DNA of 21,995 bases, taken from an uncultured Verrucomicrobiota bacterium. GTDB taxonomy: Bacteria; Verrucomicrobiota; Verrucomicrobiae; Verrucomicrobiales; DEV007. The position numbers and the translations under genes were made by a program. The DNA lies in NCBI GenBank assembly GCA_902591645.1, contig CACJBM010000034.1, positions 1 to 21,995 of the forward strand, in the 5' to 3' direction. Below the pieces are notes generated by a model. The model was not told the origin of the DNA and searched no databases. It saw only the letters and a list, made by a program, of their open reading frames with translations. Shown here piece by piece: positions 14,071 through 21,995 of the stretch (its first letter is position 1; every line of letters begins with the position of its first letter).

Positions 14071-15816
14071 TTAAGAATCTCTGTCATGAATAGCGTTATA
14101 AACACTCTCAGGGGTTAATATTAATGGCAAATCAACTAATGAAAGTGATTTTCTATATTCGCTAAGCGCCTTTCTAACTGCCTCATAAACACTCATCGAG
14201 AGGCAATAAGATACTGAGGATGAAAATCTTACTGATTTTCCGCCATGATCCATCAAATCAAATCTGAGATCTTCGGGCACTGCACGCGAACCTAAAAGGA
14301 GAGAATTGCTAAGTTCCTGAGCCGTTTCTTCTGAACCAAGAAAAAAATAATTTCTCAGGCCATCTAAGAACGAAGCGCTCATTTCTGAGACCTGCAGAGC
14401 CGGACTCAGTTCGTCCGAAGACAATTGCAAAGCGTCGACTCTGATAATAAAAACTTCTCCAGTGAACGAATCTACCTGAACCTCAGCAACGGCTGCCCCA
14501 AAAAAGAACGTTTCCAAACCCTCTACCGGTACAGGATCGTCCTCATCACCAATTCCGGGCCCCTCACCTACCTTCACAGGGACAGCAGCAATGCCTCTCT
14601 TGTAATGAGAAGTAGACTCATTGAATTGAACGACCTCATCTTGTCTGTCCCTGTAAGATGAGTCTTCGAGGAGCTTGTCCCACGTCCTCTGAATGACTTC
14701 ATTGCGGGCACGAAGATCATCATCTTGATTTTCATCATCCATAAAATGGCTGAAATTAATCTTCCTAAGAGAATGAATTGATCTATCCGTTAGCGAACTG
14801 ATCTCTGCTATCAGTTCCTCAGAAATAAACGCGCCAAGAGCCGCGCCTTCCCTATTCCCAATGAGGCTCGGGGGCCAGTTCGTCTTGCACAAGGAACATG
14901 ACACACTGACCCGAGGACAGGAATGGACCTGACCAAAGTGGCTCATTAATGACTCCCTGAAAGAATCACCAATGCCGGCCGCTGAGCCCGAATCCACATT
15001 AACTCTACAATCTATCGATTTGATTTTCCCAGAAGAGTCATGCCTCAAATGGACCCTGGCCTGGACCTGCCCCGAACGTACACTTAGCATCTCCTTTGGG
15101 GCATTCGAGGGCCTGAAACGGACCAACTTTCCTGCCTTAAATGAACACAAAGAAGCGAGACTCGCGTAGATGAAAATTTGCGAAAGCCTCCCATCAGCCC
15201 ACTTAATTTCTCGTTCACAAGTGACTCTAACCTGCTGCTCCTCGAGGCCAATCAAAGAAGCAATGTTATTTGTAAGAACTAACGAATCACACGAAGCATC
15301 AATAGAAACACTGATCCCACCCGAGTCGGTTACGTTCGCCTCTACACTACCTAGTTCCTGCAGGCAAACATGATCCGGAAACACAAAAGTTCTATCAATT
15401 TCTTCTAATTCATCGGACCCATGCCCGACAGATCCTTCATGAAGTAATTCCTCAGGATCCGAATGAAAAGAACTCAACTTTAGCGCCTCTTCAATCTCTA
15501 GGACTGGTGGCTTTGGCTTATAATCAACTCGAACCAGATCCGCAGCGTCCCGAGCAATGGAAGCCCTTTCTGCTACAACAACAGCCACCAAATGACCTGT
15601 GAAAGTGGCCTCATCTTCCGCAAATAGGGGCATGTCTCCAAGACCATACATTGCATTATTCTTTCCAATAACATCAGCCGCAGTGAGGACAGCATGGACC
15701 CCATCCATTTGAGCCGCCTCTTCGAAATCTATGGAGCAAATGCGCGCAGACTCGAAAGGCGAAACAACGAAGGCCATTTCGAGCGGTGATTGCAATTTTT
15801 CCTTGGACTCCGGCAT
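14071..15816 (-). CDS. XdhB-like (molybdenum hydroxylase large subunit) protein without cofactor motifs
   Basis: A 581-residue protein, well short of the roughly 770 usual for XdhB. The N-terminal domain is recognisable: SPLEMAFVVSPFESARICSID, DGVHAVLTAADVIGKN, and GHLVAVVVAERASIARDAADLV. Later segments such as GAAVAEVQVDSFTGEVFIIRVDAL also align by eye with the family. The molybdenum-cofactor motifs are gone: GGGFGGKE is replaced by IKWADGRL (about 204-212), AFRGFGxPQ by SLIGNREGAALG (about 317-329), the GQG region is missing between VPVKVGEGPG and AEVQVD (about 409-449), and the GEPP glutamate segment reads GKSVRFSS (about 524-531). It is unlikely to oxidise purines. The start lies 7 bp after the stop of the XdhA-like gene, so the two should form a pair. 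Confidence 0.75.
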   Translation of the reverse strand: MPESKEKLQSPLEMAFVVSPFESARICSIDFEEAAQMDGVHAVLTAADVIGKNNAMYGLGDMPLFAEDEATFTGHLVAVVVAERASIARDAADLVRVDYKPKPPVLEIEEALKLSSFHSDPEELLHEGSVGHGSDELEEIDRTFVFPDHVCLQELGSVEANVTDSGGISVSIDASCDSLVLTNNIASLIGLEEQQVRVTCEREIKWADGRLSQIFIYASLASLCSFKAGKLVRFRPSNAPKEMLSVRSGQVQARVHLRHDSSGKIKSIDCRVNVDSGSAAGIGDSFRESLMSHFGQVHSCPRVSVSCSLCKTNWPPSLIGNREGAALGAFISEELIAEISSLTDRSIHSLRKINFSHFMDDENQDDDLRARNEVIQRTWDKLLEDSSYRDRQDEVVQFNESTSHYKRGIAAVPVKVGEGPGIGDEDDPVPVEGLETFFFGAAVAEVQVDSFTGEVFIIRVDALQLSSDELSPALQVSEMSASFLDGLRNYFFLGSEETAQELSNSLLLGSRAVPEDLRFDLMDHGGKSVRFSSSVSYCLSMSVYEAVRKALSEYRKSLSLVDLPLILTPESVYNAIHDRDS

Positions 15817-15823
15817 CTTCTAA

Positions 15824-17254
15824 TTATTTTTTTCTCACAGTCAGCTCAGATTCAAGGTCAATGAATTGATATCCATTTGGGACCTTATTTGGTCCTTCAA
15901 GGTGCTCATTTATAAACTTTAATAGGAGATTCTGTATTAATACTTTTCGAAACTCATCTTCGAGGCCAAGCGACGCACCGATACCGTCCCCAGAACTGAT
16001 CACGGAGCTGACCTGCTGCTCCAAATCTTTTGCCCAAGCCCTGCCACTTATGAGCCTTTCTGCACTCTCAAATCTCAGAGGAGGACCAGAACCCACATCG
16101 AACCATATACTGGAGTCTGATACTTTATTATTTGAATCAAGCTCAACCAGGAATGATGCCCTAATGATCGCGTCTTTCTCATATGGTCCCTCCATGACCT
16201 GATAATGTGAAGCGATCATCTCTGATCCCTTCGATTCAGGAACTGTCACTGCACTGATGAGCTCTTGATCACCCACGCTCGATAAAGTTTCTACATATAA
16301 TAGTTCCTCTAAACTCATCCTCCTCCGCTCATCCAAACCATCAATGATCACCTCTGCCCCTAATGACAATAGGACCGTAAGAATCCCAGAACTCGGCCCA
16401 GAGGAGCTCAATTCCTCCCAAACAGCGCAACGGTTAACAAAATGCGTGTCTCTAAAACCCTTACAAAAATCATCTATCAAGGGAAACTTACCCTTCAGCC
16501 TCTCAGTGAATGAACGCAAAGAAACGCAAGCACCTATGGTCCAATAACCATCTTCAAATATTATTTCGCGCAACTCATCAATGCTTTCGAGAGAAATGAA
16601 AACGACATCACTTGACTCGGACATTCGATTCCCACTAAATAATCCTCCACCAACAAAACAAGAACCTTGGCGAAGGACACGGATCCTAATGGCTTCGAGA
16701 ACGGTCCCGGGCCGATAAAAAAGCTCACCCTCAGCGCTCTTGTAAGTCAACTTTTTGAGTCTTTCAACTGAAGACGGGATCGACAATAGGTGCTTCGTCG
16801 AAACCTTCATTCCTGATTCGTTCCTCCTAAGACTAGAGGACAAATGATCAGCAAATAAACTGTACCCTTGACCGTCATCTAGGCCTTCAAGACCTACACT
16901 GATCGATCTACTCAGTGAAACGTCCTCATCCTTTGAACTGTCTTTGAGCGCCTTGAACTTCACCCACAAGGAACTCTCGTTAGGATCTTCGACTCGAGGA
17001 TCAATGGCCACAAGCTCACGTTCTGCCATTGAGATGAGGCTCGTTCGAGAAGGCTTTATTAAACGGTGAACGGGACCAGCGCAGGCATTAAAATCGATAA
17101 GAAAAAATAGCAGCCCTGCATGGCCCCGATGAACTAGACCGTCACTAAGCTCAATGGACTGATTTTTAAGATAATCAGCCAGACTCATCTTTAATGGAGT
17201 CCCTTCAGCCCTATAACTGAGCCCATTGATAGTTAATTGAAAATCTTCCTGCAT
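15824..17254 (-). CDS. XdhA-like (iron-sulphur/FAD subunit) protein without cluster cysteines
   Basis: A 476-residue protein of normal XdhA length. The N terminus MQEDFQLTINGLSYRAEG and SLADYLKNQSIELSDGLV follow the plant-ferredoxin-like pattern. The GCAEGDCGACTV segment is replaced by HRGHAGLLFFLIDFNACAG, and the second cluster domain keeps only a DGQGYSLFADHL echo of NLCRCTGY. Only one cysteine occurs in the first 150 residues, so neither 2Fe-2S cluster can form. The FAD domain begins YRPGTVLEAIRIRVL. Its binding loop reads FVGGGLFSGN (about 197-207), and TIGGNI is replaced by AVWEEL (about 275-281), so flavin binding is doubtful. The C-terminal domain (FRKVLIQNLLLKF) fits the family. It is 64 bp after the ABC ATPase gene and partners the XdhB-like protein. 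Confidence 0.75.
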   Translation of the reverse strand: MQEDFQLTINGLSYRAEGTPLKMSLADYLKNQSIELSDGLVHRGHAGLLFFLIDFNACAGPVHRLIKPSRTSLISMAERELVAIDPRVEDPNESSLWVKFKALKDSSKDEDVSLSRSISVGLEGLDDGQGYSLFADHLSSSLRRNESGMKVSTKHLLSIPSSVERLKKLTYKSAEGELFYRPGTVLEAIRIRVLRQGSCFVGGGLFSGNRMSESSDVVFISLESIDELREIIFEDGYWTIGACVSLRSFTERLKGKFPLIDDFCKGFRDTHFVNRCAVWEELSSSGPSSGILTVLLSLGAEVIIDGLDERRRMSLEELLYVETLSSVGDQELISAVTVPESKGSEMIASHYQVMEGPYEKDAIIRASFLVELDSNNKVSDSSIWFDVGSGPPLRFESAERLISGRAWAKDLEQQVSSVISSGDGIGASLGLEDEFRKVLIQNLLLKFINEHLEGPNKVPNGYQFIDLESELTVRKK

Positions 17255-17318
17255 TCAGATCATCTAAATTGGAAAAGTCTATCCACTTCACTCCAAGACT
17301 CAAGCCCTGTCCCTTAAA

Positions 17319-18053
17319 TTAGGCGCTGCTCGGACCCTTATCGTCAAAGAGCCTAAGAAAAATTTCCTCAAGGGCAGAAGAATTCTCCCCCTCACGCAAT
17401 TCATTCAGAGTCCCGAGAGCAACCAATTTTCCTCGGTCAATGATCCCGATCCGATCAGCAAGCTCTTCTGCCACATTGAGTAAATGAGTAGACATGAGGA
17501 CCGTGACCCCTTGATCACTGCGTTCCCTGAGCTCCTCCTTCACTGCCCGGGCATGGAGCGGGTCCAGGCCAACCATCGGCTCATCAATTACAAATACTTT
17601 CGGATCATGAACTAGGGCCGCGGCAATTGCCAAGCGTTGGCGCGTCCCATGACTCAGCTCTTCTATGGGAGAATGCGAAAACGAATTAAGATCAAACTTT
17701 TGAAATAAATCGACGGTATTATCATTGAGTTTAGAACGATCGATCTCATAAAGGTCCCCAATGAACCTCATGAATTCTATCGATGTTAACTTGTCATAAA
17801 ACACAGCAACGTCAGGAACATATCCCATGATAGACTTAGCCTTGATCGGGTCATCCTGCATATCATAACCACCCACACTGACCGAGCCTCTGTCAGGGCC
17901 CAAGAGCCCAGTCAGCGCCTTGATAGTGGTCGTCTTCCCTGCACCGTTCGGCCCAAGGAAAGCAAATAGCTCTCCCTCCTTCACGTTAAGGTTCAGACCA
18001 TCCACTGCCACGTACTCTCCATATAGAACTGTTAAGTCTTGAATGTTTATCAT
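17319..18053 (-). CDS. ABC transporter ATP-binding protein (ABC-2 type)
   Basis: A 244-residue ATPase with Walker A GPNGAGKTTT, the Q-loop region GYVPD (Asp in place of the usual Gln or Glu), signature LSHGTRQRLAIAAAL, Walker B VFVIDEPMVGLD and H-loop MSTHLLNVAEELADRIGI. These fit the ABC-2 exporter subgroup (gliding, drug or polysaccharide type). No permease gene appears in the window, so its partner must be encoded elsewhere. Its ATG overlaps the stop of the upstream anchored protein by 4 bp (ATGA at 18050-18053), so the two are translationally coupled. It precedes the XDH-like pair. Confidence 0.92.
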   Translation of the reverse strand: MINIQDLTVLYGEYVAVDGLNLNVKEGELFAFLGPNGAGKTTTIKALTGLLGPDRGSVSVGGYDMQDDPIKAKSIMGYVPDVAVFYDKLTSIEFMRFIGDLYEIDRSKLNDNTVDLFQKFDLNSFSHSPIEELSHGTRQRLAIAAALVHDPKVFVIDEPMVGLDPLHARAVKEELRERSDQGVTVLMSTHLLNVAEELADRIGIIDRGKLVALGTLNELREGENSSALEEIFLRLFDDKGPSSA

Positions 18054-18823
18054 TTGGAGGTCTTTAAATACTGTGAATGAGAAAGAGTCTCTGAAAGGAT
18101 CTGATAACCTATGTCCGTTGACATTTCTAGAAATTCTCCAGCCTCACTGAATGTTAACTTTATTTGCCCCGAACCGGGCAATTCAAATCTAAGGAAATAA
18201 ACTGAGGAACGACGACCAGCGATGCTTGCTTTTCCCCACCTCGCATCGATGGGCATTCTCGATGCCTGAGAATTCTGAGGTGACATCCGTAAGACCTCAA
18301 AGAGCAATTTCATCTGTGCTATTTCTTCATTTTCAGGATCCTTGTCCGAATCGGCTAGGACTTCCCCGTCCTGAATCAACAAGTAATGGAAATCGAAATT
18401 CTGTGGATCAATATCAATCGACAACGTCATTTCAGGCTCTTTGAATTTCACAGTCAACCCAATCTTCTCGATTGGCCTTGAAGGTGCAGAACCTAGGTCC
18501 AAGAAGCCCTTCCATTTGAGATCCTGCTTCTCAAATTCCGCCGAATCGGCCTGACTATTAGCAATGAACCTTATCTTGGCCTTCTCATTAGATTCTCCAT
18601 ACCTCCTTGAAGTGACCATCACGTCCCCGACCAGAGTACGGCCACGATAAACGAAGGCATGGGTCACATCTTCATTTTTTAGAAAAAGATCAAGGACATG
18701 AGAAGGGTCAACGATCGGGAGCCGTTCATATTCTGGGAAATACACACTCCTAACGAGCCAAGTCGTCATGATGCCACAAAAAGCAAACACTCCCACAGTG
18801 AATAGTCGGAAAATCATAATCAA
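18050..18823 (-). CDS. Membrane-anchored protein of unknown function
   Basis: I do not recognise this family. The 257-residue protein has one hydrophobic N-terminal segment (FRLFTVGVFAFCGIMTTWLV, about residues 5-24) that could be an uncleaved signal anchor, then a soluble, mostly beta-rich region outside the membrane. No enzymatic motif stands out. It is the first gene of the minus-strand unit and overlaps the ABC ATPase by 4 bp, suggesting it works with that transporter, perhaps as an accessory component. It is divergent from nfeD, with 59 bp between the starts. Confidence 0.7.
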   Translation of the reverse strand: MIMIFRLFTVGVFAFCGIMTTWLVRSVYFPEYERLPIVDPSHVLDLFLKNEDVTHAFVYRGRTLVGDVMVTSRRYGESNEKAKIRFIANSQADSAEFEKQDLKWKGFLDLGSAPSRPIEKIGLTVKFKEPEMTLSIDIDPQNFDFHYLLIQDGEVLADSDKDPENEEIAQMKLLFEVLRMSPQNSQASRMPIDARWGKASIAGRRSSVYFLRFELPGSGQIKLTFSEAGEFLEMSTDIGYQILSETLSHSQYLKTSK

Positions 18824-18882
18824 TTCTTATATAGCTTTGACATTTTAAAAATCAATAACCACAATCCGCTAAGAAATAATTA

Positions 18883-19377
18883 ATGTCATTTGTTATTATA
18901 TTGGCACTGGCGGGAATCATTTTTATCTCACTCGAAGTGATATTACCGGGAATGATCATGGGAATCTTGGGTGTGATACTATGCTTTTCCTCCATCGCCA
19001 CAGCATTCACTACTGACGATCTTCCAGCGGCCTTCCTAGGGTTCGGAGGAAGGTTCCTGTTATCGACTATCATTTTACTGGTCACTGTCCTATCAGTAGG
19101 GTTCTGGCTCAAATATTTCGATAAGTTTCCATGGGCGAAGGGACTGGTTCTGAGGTCCTCGAGTAGCGGAAAAATTGAAAGCACAGAAAATAAAGAAATG
19201 ATCGGAAGTACCGGACAAGCAGTCTCTGACCTTAAGCCTACCGGAAACGTCAAGATTGAGGGACTCCCAGAGACCTGCTACGTGATCGCTGAGAACGGAT
19301 TCATCGAGGCCGGATCGGCCATTAAAATAATTCAAGTCGACGGCAGGACAGTGACCGTGCGACAAATAACAACTTAA
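18883..19377 (+). CDS. NfeD-like membrane protein (short form)
   Basis: A 164-residue protein with two or three membrane segments (about residues 4-21, 24-40 and 56-75: ALAGIIFISLEVILPGMIMGILGVIL and then LLSTIILLVTVLSVGFWL). A C-terminal beta-rich OB-like domain (about 105-164) contains MIGSTGQAVSDLKPTGNVKIEG. This matches short NfeD proteins, which are usually encoded next to a flotillin-like gene and help it in the membrane. FloA follows 27 bp downstream on the same strand. It lacks the ClpP-like protease domain of long NfeD. The ATG at 18883 has only a weak AAGA upstream. Confidence 0.9.
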   Translation: MSFVIILALAGIIFISLEVILPGMIMGILGVILCFSSIATAFTTDDLPAAFLGFGGRFLLSTIILLVTVLSVGFWLKYFDKFPWAKGLVLRSSSSGKIESTENKEMIGSTGQAVSDLKPTGNVKIEGLPETCYVIAENGFIEAGSAIKIIQVDGRTVTVRQITT

Positions 19378-19404
19378 TAATATAAATCCTCTAAAAAGAA
19401 TAAA

Positions 19405-20463
19405 ATGAATCAACTCATTACTGCAAACTTGCTAGAATCAGGGAACCTTCAATTGATCATTGGCGGGATCGCACTCGTTATCATCATTGCGATCGTCGCA
19501 ATTTTCGGAGGCTTCTTCAAGATATGGCTGAGGGCCAAGGTCTCGGGAGCACCTGTCGGGTTCGGCACCTTGATCGCGATGTGGTTAAGAAAAATTCCAA
19601 ACTCACTGATCGTTGATGGCCGGATCACAGCATTCAAGGCAGGACTCAATTATTCTACTGACAATCTCGAAGCCCATTACCTTGCAGGCGGCAACGTCGG
19701 TGACGTTGTCCTTTCACTCGTCGCCGCTGACAAGGCAGGCATCTCACTCGATTGGGAAAGGGCCTGCGCCATTGACCTCGCTGTTAAAGGAACAGGAAAG
19801 ACTGTCCTTGAGGCGGTCCGCACAAGCATCAACCCGGCAGTCATCGACTGCCCCAATCCAAGTTCAGGAAAAGATAAGATCGAAGCCGTGGCCAGGGACG
19901 GGATCTCATTGAGGGTCAGGACCAGAGTCACCGTCAGAACTAACCTTGATCGGTTCGTGGGAGGAGCCACTGAAGAGACCGTCATTGCTCGTGTCGGTGA
20001 GGGAATCGTGACCTCGATAGGATCGGCCGAATCTCACAAACATGTCCTCGAGAATCCGGACAACATATCCAAACTAGTCCTTGAGAAGGGCGTTGACGCA
20101 TCGACTGCTTTCGAAATTCTTTCAATCGACATCGCTGACGTTGATGTGGGAGATAACATCGGAGCCAAGCTCCAAACAGAACAGGCCGAAGCTGATAAGC
20201 AAGTCGCTCAGGCCAAGGCAGAGGTTCGCCGCGCTGCGGCCGTCGCAAATGAACAGGAAATGCAGGCCAGGACCCAAGAACAACGGGCCAAGGTCGTAGA
20301 AGCGGAAGCAGAAATCCCTATGGCCATCGCCGAGTCGTTCCGTACAGGGAACCTGGGAATCATGGACTATACGAAGTACAAGAATCTGATCTCTGATACG
20401 AAAATGAGAGAATCAATTGCCGGAGAAGAGGGCCAAAATGCAGGAGAAGATCCTAGCGTATAA
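19405..20463 (+). CDS. floA: Flotillin-like protein FloA
   Basis: A 352-residue SPFH-family scaffold (former UPF0365), close to the 331 residues of Bacillus FloA. An N-terminal hydrophobic segment ([21 protein letters not shown]) anchors it. The core follows, with [62 protein letters not shown], and the SPFH beta strands [27 protein letters not shown]. The C-terminal part (about 255-330) is an Ala/Glu/Gln-rich coiled coil ([20 protein letters not shown]). FloA organises membrane microdomains and affects membrane fluidity. It is preceded by nfeD and followed 32 bp later by a small anchored protein; this order supports a membrane-organising module. Confidence 0.95.
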   Translation: MNQLITANLLESGNLQLIIGGIALVIIIAIVAIFGGFFKIWLRAKVSGAPVGFGTLIAMWLRKIPNSLIVDGRITAFKAGLNYSTDNLEAHYLAGGNVGDVVLSLVAADKAGISLDWERACAIDLAVKGTGKTVLEAVRTSINPAVIDCPNPSSGKDKIEAVARDGISLRVRTRVTVRTNLDRFVGGATEETVIARVGEGIVTSIGSAESHKHVLENPDNISKLVLEKGVDASTAFEILSIDIADVDVGDNIGAKLQTEQAEADKQVAQAKAEVRRAAAVANEQEMQARTQEQRAKVVEAEAEIPMAIAESFRTGNLGIMDYTKYKNLISDTKMRESIAGEEGQNAGEDPSV

Positions 20464-20495
20464 TCATTAAGAGTTAAGCAATCAGAATCATTGCC

Positions 20496-21050
20496 ATGGA
20501 AGATGGACCAGGCGGACAGGGCCTAATAGTCATTGCGATAATTGTTATCACTTTTATCAATTGGCTCTCACAGACCCTCAAAGAAAAGGCAGCGAAGAAG
20601 AATGGAGAACTCGTTGATGAATCCAATGAAAAGGTAAACGTAGTCAACGAACAGGCCCAGCACCGTCCCGTTCAGGACATTGCCGAATCTCCTGCCTCGC
20701 AAATGCCAGGCCCTGAGATAGGCATCCGCGAGCTCTTGGCCACGCTGTCAGGAGCCGAGGCTCCCGAACAGCCTCGGCCAGTACCGATAATCACTCAAGA
20801 GCAGCAAGAACAGGAAATTGTTCAGGAAATCCAAAGCGTCACAGAAGTCTCTGACTGGGAACCAGAACTGAGAACAGAGCTCTCAGGGCCCAAAGACCCG
20901 ATCCCTGAGCCTACACTCACTATAAACTCAGCAAGAAAACCGAAGAAAACACACCCCATCGCACTCAAATTACGTAGCGGAGGAGGTGCCAAGGAAGCGA
21001 TCATTCTTTCCGAAATCCTCGGCAAGCCAAAAGCACTTCAGAAGCAATAA
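20496..21050 (+). CDS. Small membrane-anchored, mostly disordered protein beside floA
   Basis: I recognise no family. The 184-residue protein has one N-terminal membrane segment (GLIVIAIIVITFINWL, about residues 9-24), followed by a long Glu/Gln/Pro-rich region (about 40-150) that looks disordered. A basic C-terminal patch carries KPKKTHPIALKLRSGGGAKEAIILSEILGKPKALQ. That C-terminal segment looks ordered and may be a short interaction motif. It is 32 bp after floA, so it may be a cotranscribed FloA partner. The start is ATG at 20496 with no clear Shine-Dalgarno sequence; the reading frame is open and uses codons like its neighbours. Confidence 0.75.
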   Translation: MEDGPGGQGLIVIAIIVITFINWLSQTLKEKAAKKNGELVDESNEKVNVVNEQAQHRPVQDIAESPASQMPGPEIGIRELLATLSGAEAPEQPRPVPIITQEQQEQEIVQEIQSVTEVSDWEPELRTELSGPKDPIPEPTLTINSARKPKKTHPIALKLRSGGGAKEAIILSEILGKPKALQKQ

Positions 21051-21064
21051 AAGACAACAATTCT

Positions 21065-21995
21065 ATGCACAAGAGCACGTCCTGTTGTCATTGCACGGGC
21101 AAGAAGTTCATTTCCCTCACAACTTTCCTCCTATTAGCGTTACTAACATCAAGTCTTTCCTCATACGGAAAAGAACCTGGACCCATCCTCATTAGGATCG
21201 AACCGACCGGCGACACTGATGGTATCTTCAAAGCGAATGAACCTTTGAATATCAATGTTCATCTTGAAAACACAGCAAAGAGGAAAATTAAAACCGTTCT
21301 GACCTGCTCCCTCAGTACTGATGAGGATGATCCGATCTACTCAATGCAGGAAAAACATGATCTTAAGCTCAGCGGAAAACTGACTCGAATGATCAAGTTC
21401 AACGTAAAGGATCCAGGATTCTACAAAGTCATTATTAAGTGTGCCTGGGAAGAAGGAAGCACGAGTCAAAGCATGCAGATCGGCTATGACCCCGAAAAGA
21501 TACGACCCCGACTCACTAAGGGACCCGACTTTGATCGTTTTTGGGAGGAAACTGTGACCGCTCTTAGGGGAGTCGATCCAAAGTTCGAGCTGATCGACTG
21601 CCCCGAAAAAAGCACTCCCTCATTACGAGTCTATGAAGTTAAAATGCGCAGCCTCGGAGGGGTCAGGATCAGAGGATGGTACGAGGTTCCAAAAAAAGAG
21701 GGTCCCTTCCCAGCTGCACTCAGGTTGCCCGGATACGGTCAGAACATGAAACCCGTTGGGATCTTCAAGGACATTGCCTTACTTTCCCTCAATCCCAGAG
21801 GGCACGGGAACAGCCAGGAAGACATCAAGGCCGAACCCAAAAACTACTGGATACGCGGACTCGATGATAAGGATCTCTATTATTACCGGGGAGCTTACAT
21901 GGACTGTGTTCGAGGAATCGACTTCCTCTGCTCACGGGAAGAGATTGATAAAAAGAAAATTGCCGTGTTCGGAGGGAGTCAGGGAGGCGGACTGA
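21065..21995 (+). CDS. Acetylxylan esterase-like (CE7 family) enzyme, 3' part missing
   Basis: The frame from the ATG at 21065 stays open to the end of the window (310 codons). The N terminus has a basic, hydrophobic segment ending LTSSLSSYG, probably a signal peptide. Residues 35-140 form a beta-rich domain of unknown type. A CE7-type (acetylxylan esterase/cephalosporin deacetylase) hydrolase follows: FDRFWEETV, LRLPGYGQN, LLSLNPRGHGNS, KDLYYYRGAYMDCVRGIDFL and FGGSQGGG, which holds the nucleophile (Ser305). The catalytic Asp and His are beyond the window. It likely removes acetyl groups from plant or algal polysaccharides outside the cytoplasm. It is 14 bp after the small anchored protein. 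Confidence 0.88.
   Translation, partial: MHKSTSCCHCTGKKFISLTTFLLLALLTSSLSSYGKEPGPILIRIEPTGDTDGIFKANEPLNINVHLENTAKRKIKTVLTCSLSTDEDDPIYSMQEKHDLKLSGKLTRMIKFNVKDPGFYKVIIKCAWEEGSTSQSMQIGYDPEKIRPRLTKGPDFDRFWEETVTALRGVDPKFELIDCPEKSTPSLRVYEVKMRSLGGVRIRGWYEVPKKEGPFPAALRLPGYGQNMKPVGIFKDIALLSLNPRGHGNSQEDIKAEPKNYWIRGLDDKDLYYYRGAYMDCVRGIDFLCSREEIDKKKIAVFGGSQGGGL

Noticed and set aside
1..21995. CRISPR array, insertion sequence, prophage or defence island
   Set aside because: No regular direct repeats, terminal inverted repeats with transposase, or phage genes were seen; the genes are ordinary chromosomal types.

Overview
This window most likely comes from a free-living, probably marine, member of the PVC group, with Verrucomicrobiota the best guess. 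The guess rests on the mix of families: a ThuA-like secreted protein, a short NfeD plus FloA, a FKBP-type lipoprotein isomerase, a CE7-type acetylxylan esterase and a DUF3307 membrane protein. GC content looks moderate, and many starts lack a clear Shine-Dalgarno sequence. No marker gene fixes the taxonomy, so this is an inference. There is no CRISPR array, insertion sequence, integrase or prophage gene. The DNA reads as chromosomal backbone with mixed gene orientations.

Layout. 1-533 (-): 5' part of a PurC-like (SAICAR synthetase-like) gene, divergent from pyrD (660-1682, +). 1704-5079 (-): ThuA-like protein, VOC/glyoxalase-fold protein, a membrane-anchored endonuclease/exonuclease/phosphatase-fold protein, an FmdB-type zinc ribbon, and rpsN. 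5196-11251 (+): a tightly packed run with a cyclic-nucleotide-binding domain protein, DUF3307, a MORN-type lipoprotein, an HtrA-like protease, its degenerate paralogue, metF, a ROK sugar kinase and a LysE exporter. 11256-11948 (-): FKBP lipoprotein. 12181-13548 (+): an orphan NtrC-like response regulator. 13549-13951: a non-coding stretch with several inverted repeats and one striking nested hairpin. 13952-14028 (-): a tRNA with a Leu(UAA) anticodon. 14071-18823 (-): two xanthine-dehydrogenase-like proteins, an ABC ATPase and an anchored unknown protein, probably one transcription unit. 18883-21995 (+): NfeD, FloA, a small anchored unknown protein and the start of an acetylxylan esterase.

The recurring theme is pseudoenzymes. 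Four separate loci keep the fold of a known enzyme but appear to have lost its catalytic or cofactor residues. They are the XdhA/XdhB-like pair (no iron-sulphur cysteines, no recognisable molybdenum-cofactor motifs), an HtrA paralogue with its PDZ domain nested inside the protease fold, an EEP-fold protein without its Glu/Asp/His set, and an NtrC-like regulator lacking the GAFTGA loop. The ORFs are long and intact, so these look like maintained proteins, not decaying genes. The XDH-like pair is the strongest candidate for something undescribed. The tRNA is the second unusual item: a Leu(UAA) anticodon and Leu-like D arm on a body without the long variable arm.

Housekeeping genes (pyrD, metF, rpsN, floA and probably purC) have intact motifs and normal lengths. 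All domain calls come from reading motifs by eye; no database search was run.
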